A DNA stretch of 64,000 nucleotides from Bacillus changyiensis (GCF_027706145.1 NZ_JAQFWW010000006.1:62001-126000), one strand, 5' to 3'; counted from the stretch's first letter, positions 40,996 to 50,945 are shown. Translations and numbers: made by a program. Notes: generated by a model from the letters alone, not told the origin.

Positions 40996-43155
40996 TTATG
41001 ACAATTCATTCACATGATTGTCAAGAATAGGCTGGATACGGACAGCACAAACTTTAAAACTAGGCATTTTAGATGACGGATCTAAATCAGCGGCGACCAA
41101 ATGATTGACATTTTGTATACCTGACCAATGCATGGGTACAAAAACGGTATCTTGTCTAATCGCTTCAGACAGCACACTTCTAACGATAATGCTGCCTCTT
41201 TTTGATTCGATTTTCACCAAAACACGATCTTCAATTTTATACTTGTCAGCTGTTTTTGGATGAATCTCCATAAATGATTCGACATGTCTGGCTAAAAGCG
41301 CAGGACTCTTCCTTGTCTGCACACCTGTTAAATAGTGTGATATCACCCTCCCTGTTGTTAAAAACAACGGGTAATGTTCTGTTGGTTGCTCTTTTTGAAC
41401 AGTCGGTTCATTAGGAATGACAAACATTTTCGCTTTTTTGTCTGGATGAGCAAACTCTGTTTCAAACAAACGCTCTGTTCCAGAATGACCAAGTTTCGGA
41501 CAAGGCCATAAAATGCCATCTTTCTGTCGAAGGCGCTCATAAGTGATGCCATAATAATCGGCCATTCCCCCTTGACTCGCTCTTCTAAGTTCATTAAAAA
41601 TGTCTTCTGCTGATTGATAAGAGAAAAACTGGCTTTTTCCAAGTACAGCGGCAATGTCACAAATTATCTGCCAGTCATGCCTCACCTCTTCTGGACAAGG
41701 TTTTGTTGCCTCCCTTAAAGTCACTCTACCTTCTACATTTGTCATTGTCCCTTCATCTTCAAGAAAAGATGATGCTGGTAAAATCACATTGGCCAGTTTT
41801 GCAGTCTCCGAAACAAACATATCTACAACGACGAAAAACTTTAATTTCTTTAAAGCGTTTTTGACAAAGTTGGCATTTGGACTTGAGACAACAGGATTTG
41901 AACAGAATATCAACATGCCAGTGATCTCTTCTTTGTCAATTTTCTTGATCATTTCATAAGCAGAAACACCCTTTCTCGGTAATTCTTCTTTTTTAATATT
42001 CCAGACATTTGCTATAAAGGAACGGTCTGCTTCATTTTCAATTGAACGATACCCTGGTAACTGGTCTGCCTTTTGTCCGTGTTCTCTCGCCCCTTGCCCA
42101 TTCCCTTGACCAGTGATCGCAGCATATCCACAACCGCACTTTCCAACTTTCCCTACGGATATTAGAATATTCAGTAAATTTTTGACGGCTGCCACCCCAT
42201 CTGTTTGCTGTTCAACCCCTCTTGCTGTAAAAATCATCCCTGTTTCTTCCTGTGCAAATTTTATAGCCGTTTTTCGGATTTGTTCGATTGAAACACCTGT
42301 CTTATTTGATATGTCTCTAAGATCTAAAGACATAACATAGTGTTTGACAGCTTCAAATCCTGACACCCGTCTCTCTATGAATGAATCATCTGTCAGCTGT
42401 TCTTCAATGATAATCTTCAGAATCCCGTTTGCTAGCATAGCATCTTTCCCTGGCTTCACCTTAAGATGTAGGTCAGCCATCTGGGCGGTCAATGTTTGCC
42501 TAGGGTCAATGACGATGATGAATGCACCGTTTTCTTTTGCTTCTTTAAAATATGGCATCATCGTCGGCTGACATTCAGCAATATTCGTTCCTGCAAGAAT
42601 CATGACCCTTGTATGTGGAATCTCGGATATTGTGTTTGTAAAACCGCGGTCCATGCCAAAAGTTTGAGTTGCAGCTGTCGCTGCCGCTGACATACAATAC
42701 CGACCATTATAGTCAATGTACTTCGTTTTCAAGGCAACACGGGCGAATTTTCCAAGCAAATAAGCTTCTTCATTTGTTAATGATGCACTTCCATAAACAC
42801 CTAAGGCATGATGCCCCTCTTGATGTTGAATGCTTGTTACTTGCTCTCCTATATATTGAAGTGCTTCTTCCCAAGAGACGCGGACAAATGTGCCGTTTCT
42901 TTTCAGAAGCGGATAGGTCAAACGTTCCGAATGAAAGACATGTTGATAGGCATTCATTCCTTTTAGACATAAACGACCTTTTGTTGTTACATGATCAATT
43001 CCTCTAGCTATATATTGTTTGCTTGTGTCCATTGTTTGTTCAATTAACTGCATTTTACATTGCATACTGCAAAACGGGCACTGAGTATCATATATTTTTT
43101 CTGACTGTACTTGTGTCTGTTGTATATGGAAATTTTTAGATAATGGTTTGGTCAC
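40996..43155 (-). CDS. nasC: Assimilatory nitrate reductase catalytic subunit NasC
   Basis: A 719-residue molybdopterin (bis-MGD) oxidoreductase. N-terminal [4Fe-4S] ligands are Cys26, Cys29 and Cys33 (CPFCSMQC) with a fourth in GRLCLKG. Molybdopterin-binding motifs include MILAGTNIAECQPTMMPYF, IIVIDPRQTLTAQMADLHLKVKPGKDAML and, near the end, VFVPMHWSG. There is no signal peptide, as expected for the cytoplasmic assimilatory enzyme that reduces nitrate to nitrite with electrons from NasB. The start is GTG 43155, overlapping the nasB stop by 4 bp. Confidence 0.95.
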   Translation of the reverse strand: MTKPLSKNFHIQQTQVQSEKIYDTQCPFCSMQCKMQLIEQTMDTSKQYIARGIDHVTTKGRLCLKGMNAYQHVFHSERLTYPLLKRNGTFVRVSWEEALQYIGEQVTSIQHQEGHHALGVYGSASLTNEEAYLLGKFARVALKTKYIDYNGRYCMSAAATAATQTFGMDRGFTNTISEIPHTRVMILAGTNIAECQPTMMPYFKEAKENGAFIIVIDPRQTLTAQMADLHLKVKPGKDAMLANGILKIIIEEQLTDDSFIERRVSGFEAVKHYVMSLDLRDISNKTGVSIEQIRKTAIKFAQEETGMIFTARGVEQQTDGVAAVKNLLNILISVGKVGKCGCGYAAITGQGNGQGAREHGQKADQLPGYRSIENEADRSFIANVWNIKKEELPRKGVSAYEMIKKIDKEEITGMLIFCSNPVVSSPNANFVKNALKKLKFFVVVDMFVSETAKLANVILPASSFLEDEGTMTNVEGRVTLREATKPCPEEVRHDWQIICDIAAVLGKSQFFSYQSAEDIFNELRRASQGGMADYYGITYERLRQKDGILWPCPKLGHSGTERLFETEFAHPDKKAKMFVIPNEPTVQKEQPTEHYPLFLTTGRVISHYLTGVQTRKSPALLARHVESFMEIHPKTADKYKIEDRVLVKIESKRGSIIVRSVLSEAIRQDTVFVPMHWSGIQNVNHLVAADLDPSSKMPSFKVCAVRIQPILDNHVNELS

Positions 43156-45446
43156 ATCAACTCAACCCTTTCCAAATGTTTTGCGTTTTCAAGTTGTTTG
43201 TTCAGTTGATGACGTAGACCATGATCAAATAATACCTCTCGAATATGAATGAGACCAACGCGTTTAATCCATTGTCTGATTTGTTCGCGATAATGTGCCG
43301 ATTCGCGATAGTACTGAAGAAAACCTTTCAGAAACTCTCCCGCCTCCGCTAATGTACGCGCTACAACAAGCAGCTCTCCGGCATAAGGGTTCGGTCCGCC
43401 TTTTCCGCCAACAAATATGTCAAATCCACTGATTGAACGGATCACTCCTATGTCCTGTAAAGAAGCATAAATACAATCATTCAAACAACTGGACATTCCG
43501 ATCGATACCTGTGCCGGTAGTAAAAGCCTTTCGATCACCTTCTCAAGCTCAGCGGCAAAGTCGAGCATCACATCTGGTTGGCCGCATGAACACGTTTTGA
43601 TTGAGCCGATCACCTGTTTTTGTAATAAACAAAGCGGTGTTCCTAATTCTTCTTTTATATTTGTGAGATCTTCTTTGTCTATCCCCGCCAACATGATTCT
43701 TTGATCATTTGTGATAAACACTTGTGGAATTTGATATTTTTCAATGACCATGCTCATTCGTTTTAGTTCGAAAGCATTTGTTATTCCCCCGTACATTTGC
43801 GGAACAATTGTACATAAACGATGTTTCTCATCGACTTCTCCCATTTTCCCACTAAAACCAGCGTGAATCATCGTGACATAATAATCAATCGCGGGTCGAC
43901 AGCTAGAGCATCCATCGCGATTTTTCCAGTTCAATGCTGAGATGACATCCTTAACAGAAGTAAGATTTTTCATCTGTATTTCATTGACAACTTCATCTTC
44001 CTGTAGCATCGTGCAGGAACAGAATGATTTTGATGAGGTTTGATATTCTTGATTTGCTATATGGACTAACAACTCCTCAATCAACAATTTGCAGCCACCA
44101 CATGAGCCAGACGCCTTTGTACAATACTTTACATCTTCAACTGTTTCTAAGCGATACGTTTGCACCGCTTCAATTATCATGCCTTTTGATACCCCATTGC
44201 ATTGACAAACCGTTGTTTCAACCCCCATTGAGGCAACTGGACTTTCTTCATCTAATTGCAAAAGTTCTTTTTTTACTATTGAAATATCCCTTTGTTTGAC
44301 CAGACTTTCTAACAGTTTTTGTTTGCTGTTTGTCTCCCCATATAAGATCACACCGACTAATCGATCAGCTTGGAAAACGGCTTTTTTATATAATTTAGCT
44401 GACTCATCGACAAGTTTGATAGTCGTTGTCGTGTCATCCTCCATCACCTTGCCTGCTGAAAAAACATCAATTCCAGCAATTTTCAGCACAGTCGATTGAA
44501 GAGAACCTTTGTAATCATCAGATGGCAATCCACAAATTTGTTTTGCCAACACTTCTGCTTGTTCATATATGGGTTTGATCAGCCCATAGACGACTCCGCG
44601 ATGTTCTGCACATTCTCCAACAGCATAAATACCGTTAACATTTGTCTCCAATTTATCATTGACAATAATCGCACGGTTGACGGAGATGTCGCTCATTTTT
44701 GCTAGTTCTATATTTGGTCTCACACCAGCAGCTAGCACAACAAGGTCAGTGTCAGTCTCTGTACCATCTTTGAACCGTACACCCTTGACACTGGATTCCC
44801 CCAATATGGCTTCCGTCTCTTTTTCTAATAGAAAACGAATCCCCTGTTGTTCTAGCTCATGTTGGAGCATGGCTGCTGATTGGTTATCCAGTTGGTTCTG
44901 CATGATATATGAGGCTTGGTGAATGACATCAACCTTCATCCCAAGGTTCACCAATCCTCGCGCTGCCTCAAGTCCCAAAACCCCTCCGCCAATAACCGTT
45001 GCTTTTCGAACACGACGCCTAGTAGCATTGATCAACATCTGACAGTCTTCAATCGTCCGAAATCCATATACCCCCTCTTTTTCTACGCCCACAATTGGGG
45101 GAACAAATGGGGAAGATCCTGTAGCGATCACTAATTTGTCATAGGTTAGTTCACGATTGATATCTGTCGTTACAGTCTGTTTCCCAATATCAATTTGAAC
45201 AGCCGTTTCCCCTGTATAAAGATGAATACCATTCTCCTTATACCAACTTTGACTGTTCACGATAATATCGTTCAACTCCATTTCACCCTGTAAAACAGAA
45301 GACAATAAGACCCGATTGTAGTGAAGATGCGGTTCACGACCAATGATGGTGATATCAAATAGATCTTTATTATGCATTAAGATCTCCTCAACCACTCGAA
45401 TCCCTGCCATACCGTTCCCTATTAAAACTAGCTTTTGTTTCTCCAT
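43152..45446 (-). CDS. nasB: Assimilatory nitrate reductase electron transfer subunit NasB
   Basis: A 764-residue relative of NasD that feeds NADH electrons to NasC. It has the FAD/NADH domain (VLIGNGMAGIRVVEEI, TVIGGGVLGLEAARGLVNLGMKV) and two BFD [2Fe-2S] clusters (CQCNGVSKG with SCGGCKLL; CSCTMLQ with GCSSCRPAIDYY). The C-terminal siroheme-type module is degenerate: TCSCGQPD replaces the C-x5-C pair, though SCLNDC keeps a C-x3-C. ATG 45446 follows GAGGGGGTGGGAAT. It is the first nas gene and is probably activated by TnrA under nitrogen limitation. Confidence 0.95.
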   Translation of the reverse strand: MEKQKLVLIGNGMAGIRVVEEILMHNKDLFDITIIGREPHLHYNRVLLSSVLQGEMELNDIIVNSQSWYKENGIHLYTGETAVQIDIGKQTVTTDINRELTYDKLVIATGSSPFVPPIVGVEKEGVYGFRTIEDCQMLINATRRRVRKATVIGGGVLGLEAARGLVNLGMKVDVIHQASYIMQNQLDNQSAAMLQHELEQQGIRFLLEKETEAILGESSVKGVRFKDGTETDTDLVVLAAGVRPNIELAKMSDISVNRAIIVNDKLETNVNGIYAVGECAEHRGVVYGLIKPIYEQAEVLAKQICGLPSDDYKGSLQSTVLKIAGIDVFSAGKVMEDDTTTTIKLVDESAKLYKKAVFQADRLVGVILYGETNSKQKLLESLVKQRDISIVKKELLQLDEESPVASMGVETTVCQCNGVSKGMIIEAVQTYRLETVEDVKYCTKASGSCGGCKLLIEELLVHIANQEYQTSSKSFCSCTMLQEDEVVNEIQMKNLTSVKDVISALNWKNRDGCSSCRPAIDYYVTMIHAGFSGKMGEVDEKHRLCTIVPQMYGGITNAFELKRMSMVIEKYQIPQVFITNDQRIMLAGIDKEDLTNIKEELGTPLCLLQKQVIGSIKTCSCGQPDVMLDFAAELEKVIERLLLPAQVSIGMSSCLNDCIYASLQDIGVIRSISGFDIFVGGKGGPNPYAGELLVVARTLAEAGEFLKGFLQYYRESAHYREQIRQWIKRVGLIHIREVLFDHGLRHQLNKQLENAKHLERVELM

Positions 45447-45504
45447 ATTCCCACCCCCTCTTAAACACCATTATTTCATATTGCGTCGTACAGTTATTTA
45501 AACT

Positions 45505-45521
45505 TGTTACATTTTCTCACC
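45505..45521 (-). promoter_or_regulatory. Probable TnrA box of the nas operon
   Basis: TGTTACATTTTCTCACC fits TGTNA-N7-TNACA with only the last base off. It lies about 60 bp upstream of nasB, where TnrA activates nas transcription in B. subtilis. Confidence 0.6.
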
Positions 45522-45544
45522 AATAAATTTCCACTACATGACAA

Positions 45545-45568
45545 TGTTAAAAATCACACTTTTTAACA
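45545..45568. promoter_or_regulatory. Inverted repeat between nasB and ycnK
   Basis: A perfect repeat with arms TGTTAAAAA and TTTTTAACA separated by six bases, 82 bp upstream of ycnK. The arms resemble TnrA half-sites but the spacing is too long for one TnrA box. It could be an operator for YcnK or a site for another regulator. Confidence 0.45.
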
Positions 45569-45649
45569 CATTTTATCATCCCCCACTTGTATCTTTACCA
45601 TTTATCTACTAATCTTATAGAGGGACATACAGAATAAAGGGGGAGGAGA

Positions 45650-46222
45650 ATGTTACCGATCAAACGTAGACAACAAATTTTAACATGGGTTCAAGAAGAG
45701 GATACACTCAAAATTTCCGTTATCTCTAAAAGGCTTAATGTATCAGAAATGACTGTGTATCGCGATATTAAGCCGCTCATCGAAAAGGGACAAGTGATCA
45801 AAACGGCCGGCGGAATTACGATGAACCGCGCCAAACAGACGCCAGGACAGATCTGTTTAATTTGCGGGAAACCGCTCAGTCAAAGGCTATCTGTACAGAT
45901 CGTCAAAACGGACAGCCAGATTGAGCAGTTTTGCTGCGCTCACTGTGCAATGCTTGGCTATGAAAAATTAAAAGACAATGTGTCACAAATCATTTGCCGT
46001 GATTTTTTATTAGACATAACGATCAGCGCTAAAATGGCCGTTTTTCTGCTTCATGCTGAACTCCACTTAAATTGTTGTCAACCGCAAGCACTCTGTTTCG
46101 CCTCAGTTACTGATGCTGAGAAGTTCCGAAAAGGGTTTGGTGGAAGGATTTGCTCCTTTGACGAAGCTGCACAGATTATTCAAAAGGAAATGAAAGAAAG
46201 TTGCTGCTGTCACGATGAATAG
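45650..46222 (+). CDS. ycnK: Copper-responsive repressor YcnK
   Basis: A 190-residue regulator: a DeoR-type helix-turn-helix at residues 1-58 (RQQILTWVQEEDTLKISVISKRLNVSEMTVYRDI) and a C-terminal NosL-like Cys-rich domain (ICLICGKPL, FCCAHCAMLGYEKL, NCCQPQ) ending SCCCHDE, which can bind Cu(I). In B. subtilis YcnK represses ycnKJI when copper is sufficient. ATG 45650 follows AAGGGGGAGG. First gene of the ycnKJI operon, divergent from nas. Confidence 0.93.
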   Translation: MLPIKRRQQILTWVQEEDTLKISVISKRLNVSEMTVYRDIKPLIEKGQVIKTAGGITMNRAKQTPGQICLICGKPLSQRLSVQIVKTDSQIEQFCCAHCAMLGYEKLKDNVSQIICRDFLLDITISAKMAVFLLHAELHLNCCQPQALCFASVTDAEKFRKGFGGRICSFDEAAQIIQKEMKESCCCHDE

Positions 46223-47861
46223 CATGGTTAGAAAAAAAGCGCCACTCTGGATCATGACGATGATTGTTTGTTTATTTATTATTCCTAAAGCCGTTTCGGC
46301 ACACGCTTACATCGTCAATTCAACACCTCAAGAAAATCAAGAACTGAATCAAGCACCTTCTGAGATCAAACTTGAGTTTAACGAAGTGATTCAGGAGGGA
46401 TTTCATTCCATCATTGTCAGAGATTCCTCAGGTGAACGTGTTGATAAAGGACAAACCATGATTGACCCGAAAAACGCCAAAGTGATGAGAACAAAACTTC
46501 AGAAACACTTAAAAGATGACGTTTATTCGGCTGAATGGAGAGCTGTTTCTGCTGACGGACATCCGGTCTCAGGGACAATTCCTTTTAGTATCGGAAAAGT
46601 TCAAGGTAGTCTGCCGAAAGACGAGCAAAGTACGGCTGCAAATCAGCTGCCGAAAGCAGACACCATCATCGAACGTGTGCTTCTTTACACAGGATTTTCT
46701 TTTTTGATGGGTTCGATTCTCTTTCAGCTTGTTTGGTATCGCCCCATCATGGGCTGGTCTCAACAGATGAAGCGGCGTGTGCAATGGCTGATGAAGTTGG
46801 CCCTAGTCCTGATTGGAGCAGGTTTGCTTATTCAGCTTCCACTTCAAACAAAAGCAAATGCCGGTGTTGCTTGGAATGAAGCTTTTCAACCGAATCTGCT
46901 AAAAGAAACATTACTGTATACAACAGGCGGAACATTATGGATGATCAATATTGGCTTGCTCATCGTACTTTTTGTTTTTACATGGAAAACAAATCATGCG
47001 CTGATGATCATTCCACTTATCGGCCTCTTATTTGTCAAATCGCTTTCTGGTCATGCAGCTTCAACAAGTTCGAGTATGATGACGATCATCATGGACTTTG
47101 TTCACTTGGGATCAGCTTCTGTTTGGGTAGGTGGATTGGCGGTCATCTCTCTATCATTTGGAAAGGACTGGGTAAATACAGACAGAACCCACATTTGGGA
47201 ATCGATTCGTCGCTTTTCACCTTGGGCGTTGTGTTCAGCAGGATTACTTGTGTTCTCAGGTTTCATTAACAGCTTTTTTATCGTTCACACATTAAACAAT
47301 CTTTTTACGACCTATTATGGAAAAGCTCTGCTGATCAAATTGGCACTCTTTTGTTTGATGATTGGGCTTGGAACATTTCACTATGTCCATTTCAGAAAAA
47401 AGCCAAAACACATACGAGCACAAACGATCAAAGCAGAATGGTTGATTGCGCTCCTTATTTTGATGACAACAGCTGTTTTCACCAATATTCCTAGTCCACA
47501 CGCACCCCTTCCACTGCCGTTTAACGAGACGAAACAGCTAGAAAACGGGCAAACGTTATCTCTTGGAATCAGCCCGAACATACCAGGCTCAAATACGTTT
47601 GAAGTCAGCATCAGAAACCGTAATGGAGAAGTGATCGAAGATATTCAAAAAATTGAACTAACAATGAGCAAAACTAGCCTTTTCGGAGATAAACAAGAAA
47701 GCACCTTCAACTTGACCAAAAACAAACAAGGAATCTTCCGTTCAAAACATTTAAACTTGAATGAAGAAGGTCTCTGGAAAATTCGAGTTCATGGATTAAC
47801 CGCATCATTTACTGAAATTAAAACCATTTTTAATGTCAAAACCAACAAAAAGGAGTATTGA
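46215..47861 (+). CDS. ycnJ: Copper importer YcnJ (CopC-CopD fusion)
   Basis: A 548-residue membrane protein. A signal peptide (residues 1-30, ending VSAHA) leaves a mature N-terminal His, as in CopC proteins. The CopC domain (about 30-125, HAYIVNSTPQENQEL and WRAVSADGHPVSGTIPFSIG) is followed by a CopD-type membrane region of eight helices (about 150-420) and an extracellular C-terminal domain (430-548). It takes up copper under limitation in B. subtilis. Its start ATG 46215 overlaps the ycnK stop by 8 bp; the in-frame ATG at 46224 is an alternative. Confidence 0.93.
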   Translation: MNSMVRKKAPLWIMTMIVCLFIIPKAVSAHAYIVNSTPQENQELNQAPSEIKLEFNEVIQEGFHSIIVRDSSGERVDKGQTMIDPKNAKVMRTKLQKHLKDDVYSAEWRAVSADGHPVSGTIPFSIGKVQGSLPKDEQSTAANQLPKADTIIERVLLYTGFSFLMGSILFQLVWYRPIMGWSQQMKRRVQWLMKLALVLIGAGLLIQLPLQTKANAGVAWNEAFQPNLLKETLLYTTGGTLWMINIGLLIVLFVFTWKTNHALMIIPLIGLLFVKSLSGHAASTSSSMMTIIMDFVHLGSASVWVGGLAVISLSFGKDWVNTDRTHIWESIRRFSPWALCSAGLLVFSGFINSFFIVHTLNNLFTTYYGKALLIKLALFCLMIGLGTFHYVHFRKKPKHIRAQTIKAEWLIALLILMTTAVFTNIPSPHAPLPLPFNETKQLENGQTLSLGISPNIPGSNTFEVSIRNRNGEVIEDIQKIELTMSKTSLFGDKQESTFNLTKNKQGIFRSKHLNLNEEGLWKIRVHGLTASFTEIKTIFNVKTNKKEY

Positions 47862-48499
47862 TGATAATGAAAAAAACCATCTGTTTAAGTGCAATTATTG
47901 CCGCATTTCTGCTTTTTACCGTACCAGCCAGCGCCCATGTTACCATAAAACCAAAAGAATCTGCGACAGGTTCATGGGAGACGTATACAATGAAAGTTCC
48001 TGTTGAAAAAGACATCGCAACAACAAAAGTGGTTCTCAGTATGCCAAACGGTGTTGAATTTCAGCAGTATGAACCAGTACAAGGTTGGAAATTCACTTCA
48101 GAAACAGGAAAAAATGGAAAAGTGATGAGAGTAACTTGGGAAGCAAAGAACGGCGGCATAAAGCCTGGAGAGTTTCAACAGTTTACTTTCACTGCCAAAA
48201 ACCCTGATAAAGAACAAAAAGCTGCTTGGGACGCCTATCAATATTACAAAGACGGAAGTATTGTCGAATGGACCGGTGACGAAAATGCCGATACTCCGCA
48301 CGCTCTAACAAACATTGTCAATGCTTCTAAACTTGGCCAAGAAACGGTAAATGAACATGGTGCAACAACAAAAGAAAGCCCGGCAGAGGAATCGGCAGGA
48401 AATCAAGGGATTCAAACCGCTTCTCTAATTCTTTCGATCCTTGCCGTGCTGCTTGGAGGCATTGCCTTAATCGTGACAATTCGCAGAAAAAAATCATAA
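47861..48499 (+). CDS. ycnI: Copper-binding DUF1775 protein YcnI
   Basis: A 212-residue exported protein. The signal peptide (MKKTICLSAIIAAFLLFTVP) is followed by mature AHVTIKPKESATGSWETYTMKVP, whose first His is a Cu(II) ligand in the YcnI/DUF1775 fold. A linker of about 30 polar residues and a C-terminal membrane helix (LILSILAVLLGGIALIVTI) with RRKKS anchor it. YcnI probably hands copper to YcnJ. ATG 47861 overlaps the ycnJ stop and follows AAAGGAG; ATG 47867 is also possible. Confidence 0.93.
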   Translation: MIMKKTICLSAIIAAFLLFTVPASAHVTIKPKESATGSWETYTMKVPVEKDIATTKVVLSMPNGVEFQQYEPVQGWKFTSETGKNGKVMRVTWEAKNGGIKPGEFQQFTFTAKNPDKEQKAAWDAYQYYKDGSIVEWTGDENADTPHALTNIVNASKLGQETVNEHGATTKESPAEESAGNQGIQTASLILSILAVLLGGIALIVTIRRKKS

Positions 48500-48505
48500 T
48501 TTTTG

Positions 48506-48545
48506 ATTCAGACGATATGTTTATCCATATCGTCTGAATTTTTAT
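48506..48545 (+). terminator. Terminator of ycnKJI
   Basis: ATTCAGACGATATG (48506-48519), loop TTTATC, CATATCGTCTGAAT (48526-48539), then TTTTT. Confidence 0.92.
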
Positions 48546-48726
48546 AGGAAATAGGATATAGTCTCTTTTACTCATTCTTGACATTTTAACGGATTTCGGG
48601 TGCATAACATGAGTGATTGTTATAAAATGACTATGGTCTAGATAGGAAATAGAAGGAGGATCGTTTTAATCTTAGACAAAAATTAATATTAGCTATTTAC
48701 ATATTGTGAAAGGTAGGAAACGTATT

Positions 48727-49470
48727 TTGATTAGAAATAGAACGACTAGTAATCCAGCATTATCTCTAAATAGATGGGAAAATCAAATAGGTGTCGAAAA
48801 TGACGGTCTAATGACTCAAAGCGGGGCCTTACAAAAGACCGGTTTATTATTCATTCTCATGTTTTTAAGTTTCATAGGAACTGCATGGTATATGACGACT
48901 TACCATTTAACCTTTAGTCCTATGATTGGCATTATGGCCTTTATTGCCTTTTTAATCGTTATCATTTCATGCTTTAAACCTCAGTGGAGTCCTGTTTTGG
49001 CACCGATTTATGCAATCGCCGAAGGAATTGTACTAGGCTCCTTTACACTGTTCAACGAATTTATGCTTGAAGCATTTATCATTACAGCTGTGATTTTTTT
49101 CACTCTGTTCATTCTATATAGAGCAAAAGTCCTCCGCGTTTCAAATGGTTTTGTAAAATTGATTACAGGACTAACAATCGGAATTGCTTTATTTTATTGC
49201 ATTGAATTACTGTTAATGTCGTTACATGTCACATCTGGAAGTCTGATCTTTGGAAGCAACTGGATCGCCTTAGGGATTGGTGTTTTCTGTCTATTTGTTG
49301 CCGCAAGTAATCTACTCGTTGATTTCCGGATGATTGATGATGGAGCAAATGAAGGACTCCCTCAATATATGGAGTGGTACTTTGCATTGGGACTTATGAT
49401 ATCTATTGTCTGGGTCTATGTAGAAGTCCTAAGAATACTAAGAATTCTTTCTCGTCTATTAAATAATTAA
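48727..49470 (+). CDS. Bax inhibitor-1/YccA-family membrane protein
   Basis: A 247-residue protein with seven hydrophobic segments from residue 38 on and the family features PQWSPVLAPIYAIAEGIVLGSFTL and SNLLVDFRMIDDGANEGLPQYMEWYFALGL, which hold the conserved acidic residues of the proton/calcium-leak BI-1 fold. Function in Bacillus is not known. The start is not certain: TTG 48727 lies behind GAAAGGTAGG, while an in-frame GTG at 48706 has no ribosome site. A stronger GAAGGAGG at 48652-48659 has no start codon at a proper distance. A TTGACA at 48578-48583 may be part of the promoter. Confidence 0.82.
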   Translation: MIRNRTTSNPALSLNRWENQIGVENDGLMTQSGALQKTGLLFILMFLSFIGTAWYMTTYHLTFSPMIGIMAFIAFLIVIISCFKPQWSPVLAPIYAIAEGIVLGSFTLFNEFMLEAFIITAVIFFTLFILYRAKVLRVSNGFVKLITGLTIGIALFYCIELLLMSLHVTSGSLIFGSNWIALGIGVFCLFVAASNLLVDFRMIDDGANEGLPQYMEWYFALGLMISIVWVYVEVLRILRILSRLLNN

Positions 49471-49505
49471 GTGGATGACCTCTAGCAGGGTTACTCGAGG
49501 ATATC

Positions 49506-49544
49506 AAAACCCCTTCCGAATCTATCTGATTCAGAAGGGGTTTT
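49506..49544. terminator. Bidirectional terminator
   Basis: AAAACCCCTTC...GAATC and GATTC...GAAGGGGTTTT form a long stem with loop TATCT between the convergent Bax-inhibitor-like gene and gabD. Confidence 0.92.
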
Positions 49545-49550
49545 CCACAC

Positions 49551-50945
49551 TCATTCATCCAATCCGATCGACAAATATTTCGTTTCTAAATAAGGTTCTA
49601 TTCCTTCCTGTCCACCTTCACGTCCAATTCCACTTTCTTTCATCCCACCAAATGGTGCCTGTACAGTTGACGGTCCACCATCATTCCAGCCGACAATCCC
49701 ATAATCAAGCTGTTCTGACAAATAAATGCCACGGCGGTAATTTTCCGTAAAGAAATAAGCCGCTAAACCGTATGGAGTATCATTAGCTAGTTTAATTGCT
49801 TCTTCCAATGTTTGAAAAGTAATGATTGGAGCAACTGGGCCAAACGTTTCTTCATGCATGATTTTCATTGAAAGATCGACATCAGTTAAGATAGTCGGAT
49901 GAACAAAATAACATGATTTTTCATCATCAACATCATACTTCGCACCGATCAACACATTTGCACCCTTATCGACCGCATCATTGATTTGCTCAACAATTTT
50001 TTGGAAACCCTTTTGATTAATAATGGGACCGACTGAAATGCCTTCTTCAAGACCGTTCCCCACTTTTAACTTAGCAACTTCCTGATTGAGTCGATCAGCA
50101 AACTGATCTTTAATTGATTCATGGACGATAAGCCGGTTTGCACATACACAAGTTTGTCCAGCATTTCTAAATTTAGAAAGCATCGTCTGTTTGACTGCAA
50201 GATCAATGTTAGCATCCTGATCAACGATCAATGGCGCATGACCGCCAAGCTCCATAGATAAATGCTTTACCGTAGAGGCACTGTTTTTCATCAATTGCTT
50301 ACCGACTGGTGTTGATCCTGTGAATGTGATTTTGCGAATGAAAGGATGGTTTGTAAAAATAGAGCCAATCTCTTCTCCATCACCAATGACACACTGTAAA
50401 ACATCTTCTGGAATACCAGCAATATGTCCAAGGCGTACTAGTTCAAGCGCGGTCAGTGGTGTATCAGGAGCAGGTTTTATGATAAAGGTGCAACCTGCAG
50501 CTAAAGCTGGCGCCGCTTTCCTCGTGATCATTGCCGCAGGAAAGTTCCATGGTGTAATGGCCGCAACCGGACCGACAGCTTGACGTGTGACGATAATCCG
50601 TTTATTCGTAACAGATGCAGGAATTGTTCTTCCATAAACACGCTTAGCTTCCTCTGCATACCATTCGATATACTCTGCCGCATATGTCACTTCACCAAGC
50701 GCTTCTTGAAATGGTTTTCCATTCTCAAGCGTAATGATGTTCGCCAATTCCTTTTGATGTTCGCCAATGAGATCGAACCATTTTTTTAGTAATGAAGCTC
50801 GATGTTTTGCCGAGATTTTCGACCATTGTTGAAACGCTCGATGTGATCGTTCGATGGTTTCGTTGACTTGCTGAGCGGATTGCTCGGGAATAGACCGAAT
50901 TTTTTCTCCTGTCGCTGGATTAAACACTTCTAATCTACTAGTCAA
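49551..50945 (-). CDS. gabD: Succinate-semialdehyde dehydrogenase [NAD(P)+]
   Basis: A 464-residue aldehyde dehydrogenase. The catalytic Cys is in [11 protein letters not shown], the general base Glu in [12 protein letters not shown], and the cofactor motifs are [23 protein letters not shown] and [11 protein letters not shown]. Best match from memory is GabD, which oxidises succinic semialdehyde from GABA to succinate. The start is TTG 50945 behind GGGGAGGGGATTTGAA; the longer frame from 51035 has no ribosome site. In B. subtilis gabD follows gabT and is controlled by GabR; neither is present here, so the source of its substrate is unclear. Confidence 0.9.
   Translation of the reverse strand: MTSRLEVFNPATGEKIRSIPEQSAQQVNETIERSHRAFQQWSKISAKHRASLLKKWFDLIGEHQKELANIITLENGKPFQEALGEVTYAAEYIEWYAEEAKRVYGRTIPASVTNKRIIVTRQAVGPVAAITPWNFPAAMITRKAAPALAAGCTFIIKPAPDTPLTALELVRLGHIAGIPEDVLQCVIGDGEEIGSIFTNHPFIRKITFTGSTPVGKQLMKNSASTVKHLSMELGGHAPLIVDQDANIDLAVKQTMLSKFRNAGQTCVCANRLIVHESIKDQFADRLNQEVAKLKVGNGLEEGISVGPIINQKGFQKIVEQINDAVDKGANVLIGAKYDVDDEKSCYFVHPTILTDVDLSMKIMHEETFGPVAPIITFQTLEEAIKLANDTPYGLAAYFFTENYRRGIYLSEQLDYGIVGWNDGGPSTVQAPFGGMKESGIGREGGQEGIEPYLETKYLSIGLDE

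Noticed and set aside
42669-43007. Plus-strand open frame of 112 codons across nasC
   Set aside because: Antisense of the conserved molybdopterin oxidoreductase; no ribosome site.
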